This document shows, one piece after another, positions 43,391 through 52,500 of a stretch of 64,000 nt of DNA. The notes beneath the pieces were generated by a model that was given only the letters and a program-made list of their open reading frames with translations, did no database searches and had not been told where the DNA came from. This stretch comes from Deinococcus sonorensis KR-87 (GTDB lineage: Bacteria > Deinococcota > Deinococci > Deinococcales > Deinococcaceae), in contig NZ_CP158299.1 of the NCBI RefSeq assembly GCF_040256395.1, positions 2,633,501 through 2,697,500 on the forward strand, given 5' to 3'. How positions within the stretch are numbered: position 1 is the first letter of the stretch; each line of letters starts with the position of its first letter. The translations under genes and the position numbers were made by a program.

Positions 43391-45883
43391 ATGGCCCGCG
43401 TGACCACCCTGCTTCCCATCTTCGAGGTGCTGCCGCAGCTGAGGGCGGTGCTGGCCGGGGCGCCGCTCAGCGTGCTGCAGGCCCCGCCCGGCGCCGGCAA
43501 GAGCACGGCGGTGCCGCTGGCGCTGCTCGCGGAACCGTGGCTGGCCGAGCAGCAGATCGTGGTGCTGCAGCCGCGCCGCGTGGCGGCCCGCAGCGTGGCG
43601 GCGCGCATGGCGGCCACGCTGGGCGAGGAGGTGGGCGGCACGGTGGGCTCACAGGTGCGCTTCGAGAGCCGCACCTCGGCGCGCACCCGGATCATCGTCA
43701 TGACCGAGGGCATTCTGACAAGGCGGCTGCAGGCGGACCCGGAACTGTCCGGCATCGGCCTGATCCTGTTCGACGAGTTCCACGAGCGCAGCCTGCAGAC
43801 GGATCTGGCGCTGGCCCTGACCCGGGAGGTGCAGGACTCGCTGCGGCCGGACCTGCGGGTGCTGCTGATGTCCGCCACGCTGGACCCACAGCTGCCGGCC
43901 CGGCTGGGCGGCGTGCCGCTGGTGGCGTCCGAGGGCCGGGCCTACCCGGTGGAGGTGCGCTACCTGCCGTCAGACCCCAGCGGGCCCGCGGACGCCGCCG
44001 TGGTGAGCGCCGTGAACCGGCTGCTGGACCAGGAACCGGGCGACGTGCTGGCCTTCCTGCCGGGCGTGGCCGAGATCCGGCGGGCGGCGGGCACGCTCAG
44101 CGGCCAGCACCCGCAGCTGAGCGTGCTGCCGCTCTACGGCGACCTGCCGCTCGCCGCGCAGAGCCGCGCCATCCTGCCGGACCCGCAGGGGCGGCGCAAG
44201 GTGGTGCTGGCCACCAGCATCGCCGAGACGTCGCTGACCATTGACGGCGTGCGGATCGTGATTGACAGCGGGCTCAGCCGCCGCTCGGAGTTCGACCCGG
44301 GCAGCGGCCTGAGCCGACTGGTCACGGTGCGCGTAACGCGCGACGCCGCCGACCAGCGCGCGGGCCGGGCGGGCCGCACCGCGCCCGGCGTGGCGCTGCG
44401 GCTGTGGAGCGAGCGCACCCAGGCGGCCCTGGCCGAGCGCTTTCTTCCGGAAATCCTGGGCGCAGACCTGGCCCCGCTCACGCTGGAGCTGAGCGGCTGG
44501 GGCACGCCGGACCCCGGCACGCTGCAGTGGCTCGACACGCCGCCACCCCCCCGCGTCGAGGCGGCCCGCGAGCTGCTGCGCGAGCTGGACGCCCTGGACG
44601 ACGCGGGACGCGCCACCTCCCGTGGGCTGGAGCTGCTGTCGCTGCCGACCCATCCGCGGTTGGCCCACCTGCTGCGCGAGGGCCAGCGCGCCGGGCAAGG
44701 CGCGCTGGCCGCCGACCTCGCCGCCCTGCTGGAGGAGCGTGACCCGCTGCAGGGCGCCGGCAGCGACCTGACCGAGCGGCTCACGGCGCTGCGGCGCTGG
44801 CGGGCGCGGCTGCCTACCCCCGGCGACGTGGCGGTGCTGGAGCGCACCGAGCGGCTGAGCCGGCAGTGGCGGCAGGCGCTGGGCGTGCGGCCCGATGACC
44901 GGCCCGCCGATCCGCACCGGGTGGGGCAGCTGGTGGCCTGGGCGTACCCGGAGCGGGTGGCGCAGCAGCGGGAGGGCGACCCGGCCCGCTACCTGCTGGC
45001 TGGGGGGCAGGGGGTGCGCCTGCCGGACGCCGACCCGCTGGCCGGCACCCCGCTGCTGGCGGTGGCGCACCTGGACTCGCGCCTGCGGGCCGGAGAGGGC
45101 CGCATCTATCTGGCGGCCCCGCTGGCCCCGGAGGCTCTGGACGACCGCAGGCAGGAGGTGCAGCACGTGCGCTGGGACAGCCGCAGCGGCACGCTGATCG
45201 CCCAGCGGGAACAGCGGGTGGGCGCACTGGTCCTGGCCGCCGAACCGCTGCGGCAGCTGCCGGCCGAGCTGCGGGCCGCCGCCATGACGGGCGCCGTGCG
45301 GCAGGAGGGGCTGGCCCGGCTGAACTGGACCGACGACGCCCGGCAGTGGCAGGCGCGGGTGCTGAGCCTGGGCCACTGGCGGCCCCAGGACGGCTGGCCG
45401 GATGTGTCGGACGACGCGCTGGCCGAGCAGCTGGACGACTGGCTGACCCCGCTGCTGGGCACGGCCCGCACCCGCGACGATCTGGCGCGTCTGAATCCGT
45501 TGCCGGGCCTGCAAACGCTGCTGCCCTGGCCGCTGACCCGCGAAGTGGACCGGCTGGCCCCCACCGCGCTGGAGGTGCCGAGCGGCCACCGGGTCCGGCT
45601 AGAGTACCGCCCGGACGGCTCGGCGCCGATCCTGGCGGTGAAGCTGCAGGAACTGTTCGGGCTGGCCGACACGCCCAGCGTCAACGAGGGCCGCACCCCG
45701 GTGCTGCTGCACCTGCTCTCCCCCGCCCGCCGTCCGGTGCAGGTGACCCAGGACCTGCGCAGCTTCTGGGAGAAGGGCTACTTCGAGGTGCGCAAGGACC
45801 TGCGCGGCCAGTACCCTCGCCACCCCTGGCCGGACGATCCCTGGACCGCGCCGGCCACCCGCAGCGTGAAGCGGCGCTCCTGA
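43391..45883 (+). CDS. hrpB: ATP-dependent helicase HrpB
   Basis: An 830-residue DEAH-type RNA helicase. Walker A is APPGAGKST (residues 31-39) and the DEAH-box position reads DEFH (128-131). 'LMSATLD' (motif III), 'ATSIAETSLTIDGV' (V) and 'QRAGRAGRTAPG' (VI) are present. The C-terminal HrpB-specific domain ends in 'GQYPRHPWPDDPW', the family hallmark. The physiological role of HrpB is poorly known. The ATG is one base after the HAD stop, so it belongs to the SDR-HAD-hrpB cluster. Confidence 0.96.
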   Translation: MARVTTLLPIFEVLPQLRAVLAGAPLSVLQAPPGAGKSTAVPLALLAEPWLAEQQIVVLQPRRVAARSVAARMAATLGEEVGGTVGSQVRFESRTSARTRIIVMTEGILTRRLQADPELSGIGLILFDEFHERSLQTDLALALTREVQDSLRPDLRVLLMSATLDPQLPARLGGVPLVASEGRAYPVEVRYLPSDPSGPADAAVVSAVNRLLDQEPGDVLAFLPGVAEIRRAAGTLSGQHPQLSVLPLYGDLPLAAQSRAILPDPQGRRKVVLATSIAETSLTIDGVRIVIDSGLSRRSEFDPGSGLSRLVTVRVTRDAADQRAGRAGRTAPGVALRLWSERTQAALAERFLPEILGADLAPLTLELSGWGTPDPGTLQWLDTPPPPRVEAARELLRELDALDDAGRATSRGLELLSLPTHPRLAHLLREGQRAGQGALAADLAALLEERDPLQGAGSDLTERLTALRRWRARLPTPGDVAVLERTERLSRQWRQALGVRPDDRPADPHRVGQLVAWAYPERVAQQREGDPARYLLAGGQGVRLPDADPLAGTPLLAVAHLDSRLRAGEGRIYLAAPLAPEALDDRRQEVQHVRWDSRSGTLIAQREQRVGALVLAAEPLRQLPAELRAAAMTGAVRQEGLARLNWTDDARQWQARVLSLGHWRPQDGWPDVSDDALAEQLDDWLTPLLGTARTRDDLARLNPLPGLQTLLPWPLTREVDRLAPTALEVPSGHRVRLEYRPDGSAPILAVKLQELFGLADTPSVNEGRTPVLLHLLSPARRPVQVTQDLRSFWEKGYFEVRKDLRGQYPRHPWPDDPWTAPATRSVKRRS

Positions 45884-45967
45884 CCCAGGTTTAGAAAGTC
45901 TGCACGCTCCGGCGAGTGTGGCCGAACCTCACAGTCTGACGGCGCCGAATCCGGCAGGGTGCAGGGC

Positions 45968-46897
45968 ATGGCCGCAGAGCTCTACGACGTAACGATCATC
46001 GGGGCCGGTCCGGCCGGGCTGAACGCCGCCCTGGTGCTTGGACGGTCCCGGCGCCGGGTGCTGCTGCTGGACGGCGGGCCGCCGCGCAACGCCCGCACCA
46101 CCGCCGCCCACAGCGTCTTTACGCGTGACCACTCGCCGCCGATGACCCTGAAACGGCTGGCGCTGACCGATCTGGAACGCTATCCGGTGGACGTCCGGCA
46201 GGCCGAGGCGACGGCCGTGATGGTAGTGGGCGAGTGCTTCGATGTCCGCCTCAGCGACGGCCAGCTGGTGCGCAGCCGCAAACTGCTGCTGGCCAGCGGC
46301 CTGCGCGACCTGCTGCCGGACATTCCCGGATTTCGGGACGGCTGGGGCCGCACCGTGCTGCACTGCCCCTACTGCGACGCCTGGGAACACCAGCAGCAGC
46401 GGCTGGCGGTGTACGGGACCGGCGACGCGGCCCACCACATGGCCCTGACGCTGCGGCTGTGGAGTGACGAGGTCACGCTGCTGACCGGCGGTCCGTCCGG
46501 GTTCAGCCGGGAGCAGTGCCGCGACCTGGCGCGCCTGGGCGTGCAGGTGCGCGAGCTGCCGGTCACGCGGCTGGCCGGAACGCCGCTGTGCATCACCCTG
46601 GACAGCGGCGAACAGCTGGTGGTGGACGCGCTGTTCTACAGCCCGGCCCAGGAGCAGCGCTCGCCGCTGCCGGCCCGGCTCGGCTGCCGGCTGACCGCCA
46701 ACGGACGGGTCGAGGTGGACGACCATGGCCTGACGAGTGTGCCGGGCATCTACGCGGCCGGCGACATGACCCCGAGCCCGCAGTACGTGATGAATGCCGC
46801 CGCCAGCGGGGTCACGGCCGGCATCGCCATCAACACGGCGCTGGTGCATCAGGAGCGGGTGGCGCAGGGCGCCAACTTCCACAAGGCTGGAGCCTGA
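45968..46897 (+). CDS. FAD/NAD(P)-dependent oxidoreductase, thioredoxin reductase-like
   Basis: A 309-residue flavoprotein with the TrxR fold. The FAD motif 'IIGAGPAGLNAAL' is at the N-terminus. The redox pair CPYC lies in 'HCPYCDAWE', and the second FAD motif is 'GIYAAGDMT'. The expected NADPH motif region reads 'AVYGTGDAAHH', so it is less canonical. It could be a ferredoxin- or thioredoxin-reductase relative; the electron partner is unknown. The ATG at 45968 is chosen over a GTG three codons upstream. It is tail-to-tail with the aquaporin gene, with one base between stops. Confidence 0.9.
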   Translation: MAAELYDVTIIGAGPAGLNAALVLGRSRRRVLLLDGGPPRNARTTAAHSVFTRDHSPPMTLKRLALTDLERYPVDVRQAEATAVMVVGECFDVRLSDGQLVRSRKLLLASGLRDLLPDIPGFRDGWGRTVLHCPYCDAWEHQQQRLAVYGTGDAAHHMALTLRLWSDEVTLLTGGPSGFSREQCRDLARLGVQVRELPVTRLAGTPLCITLDSGEQLVVDALFYSPAQEQRSPLPARLGCRLTANGRVEVDDHGLTSVPGIYAAGDMTPSPQYVMNAAASGVTAGIAINTALVHQERVAQGANFHKAGA

Positions 46898-46898
46898 A

Positions 46899-47624
46899 CT
46901 ACCCGCGCCCCCCGGTCCCCACCGCCGCCTCGGCCTCGCTGTGATTGAGCGGGCCGCGCATCAGCCACGTGAGCGCCACACCGGCCACGCTGCCGAGCAG
47001 CGGCCCCCCCAGGTGGGGCCAGGCGTCCGGCACCGCCCCGTCCACCAGGGCCGGACCAAACACCCGGGCCGGGTTCATGCTGACGCCCGACACCGTGTTG
47101 GTCATGAAGTGGTCCAGCACCACGGTCAGGCCCACGGCCATGCCGACTGTCGGCCGGATCTTGGCGTTTCTGTGGGCGGTGGCCAGGATCACCACCAGCA
47201 GCACCGCGGTCGCGCTGGCGTCCAGCAGGAACGCCCCGCTGCTGGAAATGCGCTCTGTGGCGTGTGGGAGGGGCGCCACGGCGCGGGCCACCCCGCCCGC
47301 CAGCACGGCCGCCCCGAACTGCACGGCGAGGTACGGCACCACCCGCCGCCAGGCAAAGTCGCCGCGCAGCGCAAACGCCAGCGTGACCACCGGGTTGATG
47401 TGGGCCCCGGACACGTCGCCCAGGGCATAGATCATGCCGGTCACCACCAGCCCGGGCGTGATCACCGCTGCCGCCAGTTCCGGAATCAGGCCCAGCCGGG
47501 CCAGCTGGATGGCGCCCACACTCGCCAGCGTGAGCAGAAAGGTGCCCAGCGCCTCGGCCACCAGGGCCCGGCCCAGCGGTACCTCCGCCTCGGGGGCCTT
47601 CAGAACGCGTTCATCACCTGACAT
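46899..47624 (-). CDS. MIP-family aquaporin with NPV/NPA motifs
   Basis: A 241-residue channel with six hydrophobic helices and the two half-helix loops. The first loop reads '[12 protein letters not shown]' (NPV instead of NPA) and the second '[12 protein letters not shown]' (normal NPA with the pore Arg). The overall layout is closer to AqpZ water channels than to GlpF, because the D of glycerol channels after the second NPA (NPARD) is absent. The N-terminus is soluble and basic-acidic mixed. Selectivity is not certain from sequence. Confidence 0.92.
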   Translation of the reverse strand: MSGDERVLKAPEAEVPLGRALVAEALGTFLLTLASVGAIQLARLGLIPELAAAVITPGLVVTGMIYALGDVSGAHINPVVTLAFALRGDFAWRRVVPYLAVQFGAAVLAGGVARAVAPLPHATERISSSGAFLLDASATAVLLVVILATAHRNAKIRPTVGMAVGLTVVLDHFMTNTVSGVSMNPARVFGPALVDGAVPDAWPHLGGPLLGSVAGVALTWLMRGPLNHSEAEAAVGTGGRG

Positions 47625-47698
47625 TCCGCTGACATGCTAGCGGCGGTCTGTAGCCGGCGCTACTCTCCGTAGCCTTTAGAGAGCGGCTGGCGGTCTGT

Positions 47699-48802
47699 TC
47701 AGCCGCGGCCGCGGGTTTCAAAGCCCTGTGCGCGCAGCAGCTCTCCGGCCCGCTGAACATCGTCTGGCGTCTCCAGGCCGAGCCGCACGGCGCCGCCCTG
47801 CTCGCGCACACTCAGGACCTCAATGTCCTTGATGTTCACGCCCGCCTGACCGAGCGCGTTGGTGATGATGCCCAGCTGGTTGGGCCGGTCCGGAATGGCC
47901 ACCACCAGATCGAAGCGGGGCGGCAGCAGGCTGCGCTTCACCACCGGCAGGCTGTCGCGGGTGCGCTTGCCCTCCACGGCCGCCTCCAGCAGCTCCTCCG
48001 GCTGGTCCAGCGTCTCGGCAAGGTGCTCCAGCTGCCGGGTGAAGCGCTGCAGCGCCTCGCGCAGCGCCGCCCGGTTCTCCACCACCATGTCGCGGCTCAT
48101 GCGCGGGTCGCCGCTGGCCACCCGGGTCAGGTCACGGAAGCCGCCGGCCGCCAGCAGCGACAGCCGCTCGTCGCGGGCCACCATGTGCGTCAGCGCGAGG
48201 CTGGCCAAATACGGCAGGTGGCTGATGGTGGCCACCAGCGTGTCGTGGGCGTCGGGCGGCATCACCACCGGAGCCGCGCCGAGCTGCTCCACCAGCATCC
48301 GCACCCGCGAGAGGGCGGTGAGCGGAGTGGTCTCGGTGGGCGTCAGCACCCAGACTGCATTTTCCAGCAGCGCGGCGCTGGCGTGCTGCACCCCGCCGCG
48401 CTCGCTGCCGGCCATCGGATGGCCCGGCACGAAATGCCTCACGCCCAGCCGCTCCAGTTCGGCCGCAATGCCGCCTTTGACGCTGCCCACATCCGTGACC
48501 AGCGCCTGCGGATTCAGGAAGGGGGCCAATTCGCGGGCCAGCGGGCCCAGCGCCTTGACCGGGGCGGCCAGCACCACCAGATCAGCGTCTCTCAGCCACT
48601 CGCCGGGGGTGGCCCGCGCCTCGTCGATCACCCCCAGCGCCTCCGCCTCGTGCAGCGCGTCCGAGGAGGCGTCGTAGCCGATCACCCGGCCCGCCAGCCC
48701 GCGCTGCCGCAGCCCCAGCGCCATTGAGCCGCCGATCAGCCCCACCCCGGCGATGACCGCCGTGCGAAACATAGGTAATGGAGCGTCGCTGCCCTGTGTC
48801 AT
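47699..48802 (-). CDS. tyrA: Prephenate dehydrogenase with C-terminal ACT domain
   Basis: About 367 residues, converting prephenate to 4-hydroxyphenylpyruvate in tyrosine synthesis. The NAD motif 'IAGVGLIGGSMAL' is followed by catalytic-His regions 'HPMAGSERGG' and 'ISHLPYLASLALTHM'. The C-terminal about 75 residues form an ACT domain ('VVAIPDRPNQLGIITNALGQAGVNI'), probably for Tyr feedback. I chose the ATG at 48800-48802, which has GGGGAC upstream; the internal ATG ten codons later (48772) begins right at the Rossmann fold and cannot be excluded. Confidence 0.93.
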   Translation of the reverse strand: MTQGSDAPLPMFRTAVIAGVGLIGGSMALGLRQRGLAGRVIGYDASSDALHEAEALGVIDEARATPGEWLRDADLVVLAAPVKALGPLARELAPFLNPQALVTDVGSVKGGIAAELERLGVRHFVPGHPMAGSERGGVQHASAALLENAVWVLTPTETTPLTALSRVRMLVEQLGAAPVVMPPDAHDTLVATISHLPYLASLALTHMVARDERLSLLAAGGFRDLTRVASGDPRMSRDMVVENRAALREALQRFTRQLEHLAETLDQPEELLEAAVEGKRTRDSLPVVKRSLLPPRFDLVVAIPDRPNQLGIITNALGQAGVNIKDIEVLSVREQGGAVRLGLETPDDVQRAGELLRAQGFETRGRG

Positions 48803-48916
48803 GCCGTCCCCGAGCTCATCGGGTATGAAGGTAGCACGGCATACCAGTTTTGATTTCTGTACAAGCAGCGGCCAGCCCGGAGCTCTGCAGGCACCGTCAG
48901 ACGGTAGGGCGCACAC

Positions 48917-49399
48917 TTATCTTCGAAACAGGCCGGTCATTTCTTGACAGTTCCGCGACACGACGAGACCGTACAGACGGTTGGCCACCAAGCTCAACAC
49001 CAGGAGGCCTCCGAACAGGCCAGCCGCCTTCAGGAAGAAAGTTGCGAATTGCCGGTCCAGACCTTCAGGGCGAAGTGGATGATCGTTTAGAAAATAGGTG
49101 GCGAAGGCAAACAACAGGCACAGACCAGCCAACGCTCCAAAAACATGAGCCAGGGTTACTGGAGGGCTGGGTTGGGCCAGGGGTGGAGGGGTCCTGGACT
49201 TCCGCCCTGCAACGGCGTTGTACAGCTGGTTGCCTGTAGTCAGCATGAAAATGGCAAAATTCAGTGCTACCAGCCAATGACGACGCAGAAGAGAGTCGAA
49301 GAACAAACATGCAAAAAGAAGGAACATTACTACGTTCCCACAGAAACGCAACCATCCGTAGGTTTTGATGTTCTGGGCCCATACCTGTAGCTGTGTCAC
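48917..49399 (-). CDS. Putative membrane protein of unknown function, AT-richer than its neighbours
   Basis: A 160-residue protein with about four hydrophobic segments (residues about 18-35, 42-58, 80-105 and 120-145) and a Pro-rich loop between the second and third. No family is recognised. It starts with GTG at 49397-49399, with TAGAGT eight bases upstream. The base composition is visibly lower in GC, and A- and T-ending codons are commoner, than in the flanking tyrA and gltB, so it may have been acquired or be fast-evolving. Confidence 0.75.
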   Translation of the reverse strand: MTQLQVWAQNIKTYGWLRFCGNVVMFLLFACLFFDSLLRRHWLVALNFAIFMLTTGNQLYNAVAGRKSRTPPPLAQPSPPVTLAHVFGALAGLCLLFAFATYFLNDHPLRPEGLDRQFATFFLKAAGLFGGLLVLSLVANRLYGLVVSRNCQEMTGLFRR

Positions 49400-49456
49400 T
49401 CACGGACACTCTACTCAGCTTTACAGGCGTGAATCGTCAAATCTGACTTCGCACAG

Positions 49457-49485
49457 AAAAACCCCCGGTCCGAACGACCGGGGGT
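49457..49485 (-). terminator. gltB terminator
   Basis: On the minus strand a 10-bp stem (49485-49476 with 49470-49461) is followed by four T, directly after the gltB stop. Confidence 0.9.
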
Positions 49486-49501
49486 CTGTTCCTTTGCCGT
49501 C

Positions 49502-52500
49502 TTACTCGGTCGCCACCGTCTGGTCCACCGCCTGGGCCGCCGGCAGCACCATCCGGAAGTGGGCAGCCGGGTTCACCAGCAGCTCCGCGATGCGCCGGGC
49601 CGGAGTGGCCTGCTCGCTCTTGAGCAGCTGGTCGTGGTAGTCGCCCAGCAGCTCGCGCACGTCGGCCACGCCCTGGGTGCTCAGCGGCAGAATCTGCACG
49701 TTGGCGCCCTTGGCCAGCCGGCGCTTCAGCGCGGCGTCGTCCAGGCCCTGCTCCGGCTCGTGGCGCAGGTACACCACGCCGCCGGACATGCCGCTGCAGA
49801 TCCAGGGGCCGGCGTCGCCCACCACCACGGCCCGGCCGGCCGTCATGTACTCGAAGGCGTACCCCTTGGCGTTGGCACGGGTGGCCAGCGCCCCCAGGCT
49901 GTCGTCCACCGGGGCGCGCAGGTCGCCGCCCAGCACCACGTCGGCTCCCGAAAGGCGAACGCAGAAGCGGCTGTCCGCGCTGCCCTGAATCAGGAAGCGG
50001 CCCCCGATGGCCCCGTAAGCGAAGCTCTTGCCCACCGAGCCGTCTACCCGGTCCCCCTGGTGGTTTCGGCCCTTCAGGATCACGATGCGCCCGCCCAGTG
50101 CACTCTTGCCCACGCCGTCCTGAGCGCCGCCGTCCACCTGGATGTCTACCGGCGCGTTGTTGAACGCTCCCAGGCCGTTGCCGGGAATGCTGCCCGCTTC
50201 AAAGTGCAGCTTGACCCGACGGGTGCCGCGGCTGGTGATGCGGTCGCGGGTGAGTGTGCCCACCAGGTGGGTGCCCAGGGCGCGCTCGGCGCTCGCCACC
50301 GGCCCATCGCGGTAGATGACCTCTTCCTCGTGCTCGTCCTCGATGGCGTCCGTGACCCATTCCGAAACCATGCGGGTCATGTAGTTCAGCGGCTTGTGGA
50401 TGATGCGCCGGCCCAGCCGCTTCCAGGCTTCCGGCTCCTCGCTCAGTTCCAGCAGTTCCGAGAGGTCCAGCGCCTCGCTGCTGGCGGTCAGCAGGTCGCT
50501 GCGGCCGCGCAGCTCGGAGAGGCTCGTCAGCCCCAGCCCCGCCACGATTTCTCTCAGGCTGCTGGCAATGCCGCTGTAGAACGCGTGCAGCCGGTCCACC
50601 TCGGTCGGCAGCACCCGCGGCACGAAGCGCTTGAAGCCGTGGGCCTTGGCCTCCTCCTCGGTCTCCACCTGTGTGGTGATGCCCACGTGGCAGGTGTCCA
50701 GCTGACAGCCGCGGCAGATGGTGCAGCCGATGGCCACCATGCTCAGCGTGCCGAAGCCCACCCGGTCGGCGCCCAGCGCCACCATGCGGGCCACGTCCAG
50801 CGCGGTCTTGAGGCCGCCGTCGGCCCACAGTTCCACCCGGTCACGCATGCCGGCGGCGGTCAGGGCACGGTGGGCCCGCTTCACGCCGAACTCCACCGGC
50901 ATGCCGGCGTACTTCAACGCGTGGCTGCGCGCCGCGCCGGTGCCGCCCTCGAAGCCGGACAGGGTGATGATGTGCGCCCCTGCCTTGGCCACACCCAGCG
51001 CGATGGTCCCGATGCCCGGCACCACCGGCACCTTCACCGAGATGCGCGCGTTCGGGTTGATGGTCTTGAGCTCCTCCACCAGCTGAGCGAGGTCCTCAAT
51101 GGAATACACGTCGTGATTGTTGCTGGGGCTGATCAGGTCGGTGCCCTGCACCGCGTGGCGGGCGGCGGCCACCTTGGCGCTGACCTTCTTGCCCGGCAGG
51201 TGGCCACCCTCGCCCGGCTTGGCGCCCTGCCCCACCTTGATCTCGATGACGTGGCAGCTGTTGAGCATCACGCTGCTGACCCCGAAGCGCCCGGAGGCCA
51301 CCTGCTGCCCGCGCCAGTGGTTGTAGTGCCCGATCATGCCGGGAATCTCGCCGCCCTCGCCGTTCATGGCCAGGATGTTGAGCCGCTTGGCCGCCTCCAC
51401 GTAGCTGCGGAAGGCCGTCTCGCCCTGTGACCCGAAGCTCATGGCACTGATCACAAAGGGCAGGCTGTGGCCGCCGATGGCGAGGTCCACGCTGTCCGGG
51501 TCCACCGCGTCGGCACCGTCCGGGGTGCGGAAGTCCAGCAGCTGCCGGGCGGCCAGCGGCATCTCGGTTTCCAGCGCCCGGATACGGTTCTGGTAGTCGG
51601 CCGGCTCGATCTCGCCATTGGCCAGCGAGAAGGCCGCCTTGAACACCCGGGGGTTGAAGCGCTGGTCGCGGTCCAGCGTCTCGGCGTTCTGGGCAAAGCG
51701 CTCCAGGCGGCGCTTGAGCGTGGCCTCCAGGCCGGAGAGAGTGTAACCCTTCTGCCCGCCCCAGAAGCCGCGCACCCCCAGCGCGTCCATCAGGTCCTGG
51801 GCCAGCCCCAGGCTGGCGAAGATCTGGCCGTAGCCGCGCAGCTCATGGATGCCCATGGTGCTCATGACCTTCTCCACGCCCTTGCTGAAGCCCGCCACCA
51901 GCCGGCTCTCCGCCTCGGGCGTGGGGTACAGCGCGTAGGCCGCCACCGGCTCCACCGCGTCGGCACCCAGACCCACCAGCAGCATCAGGTCATGGAGGTT
52001 GCGGACCTGGGCGCTGCGGACCACCACGCTGGTCAGGCGCCGCAGGCTCACGCCGCGGCTGTCGCGCTGCTCGGTGAGCCGCTGCTCCAGCGACCCCACC
52101 GCCAGGGCCACGTCCAGCGCGGCCTCCCCGTTCTGGTACAGCGCAGTGTCGTCCAGCAGCAGCAGCTCGGCCCCCTCACGCACCGCCGCCGCCGCCTGCT
52201 GGAACAGCCGCTCCAGCGCCGAGGCCAGCGTCTCGTCCGGGCGCAGGGCCAGGACCAGCTCGGCCACCTGGAAGTAGGCCTTGAGCCCCGCCACCGTCAG
52301 CGTGCCGTGCTGCTCGGCCACGGCCTTGGTGGCGGCCAGCACCGGGGTCAGGATGTCGGCGCTGTTGCCGTCGCTGCTGCCGGGCAGCGGACGGCGGCCC
52401 AGCAGCGCGCGGGTGGAGAAGTGCTCGATCTCGCGCTCGCGGTCAATCGCCGGGTTGGTCACCACCGCCACTGTCTCGCGGAAGAACTCGGCGAGGTTCG

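Noticed and set aside
48770..48772. Internal ATG of tyrA as its start
   Set aside because: Kept only as an alternative; it lacks a Shine-Dalgarno, while the ATG at 48802 has one.
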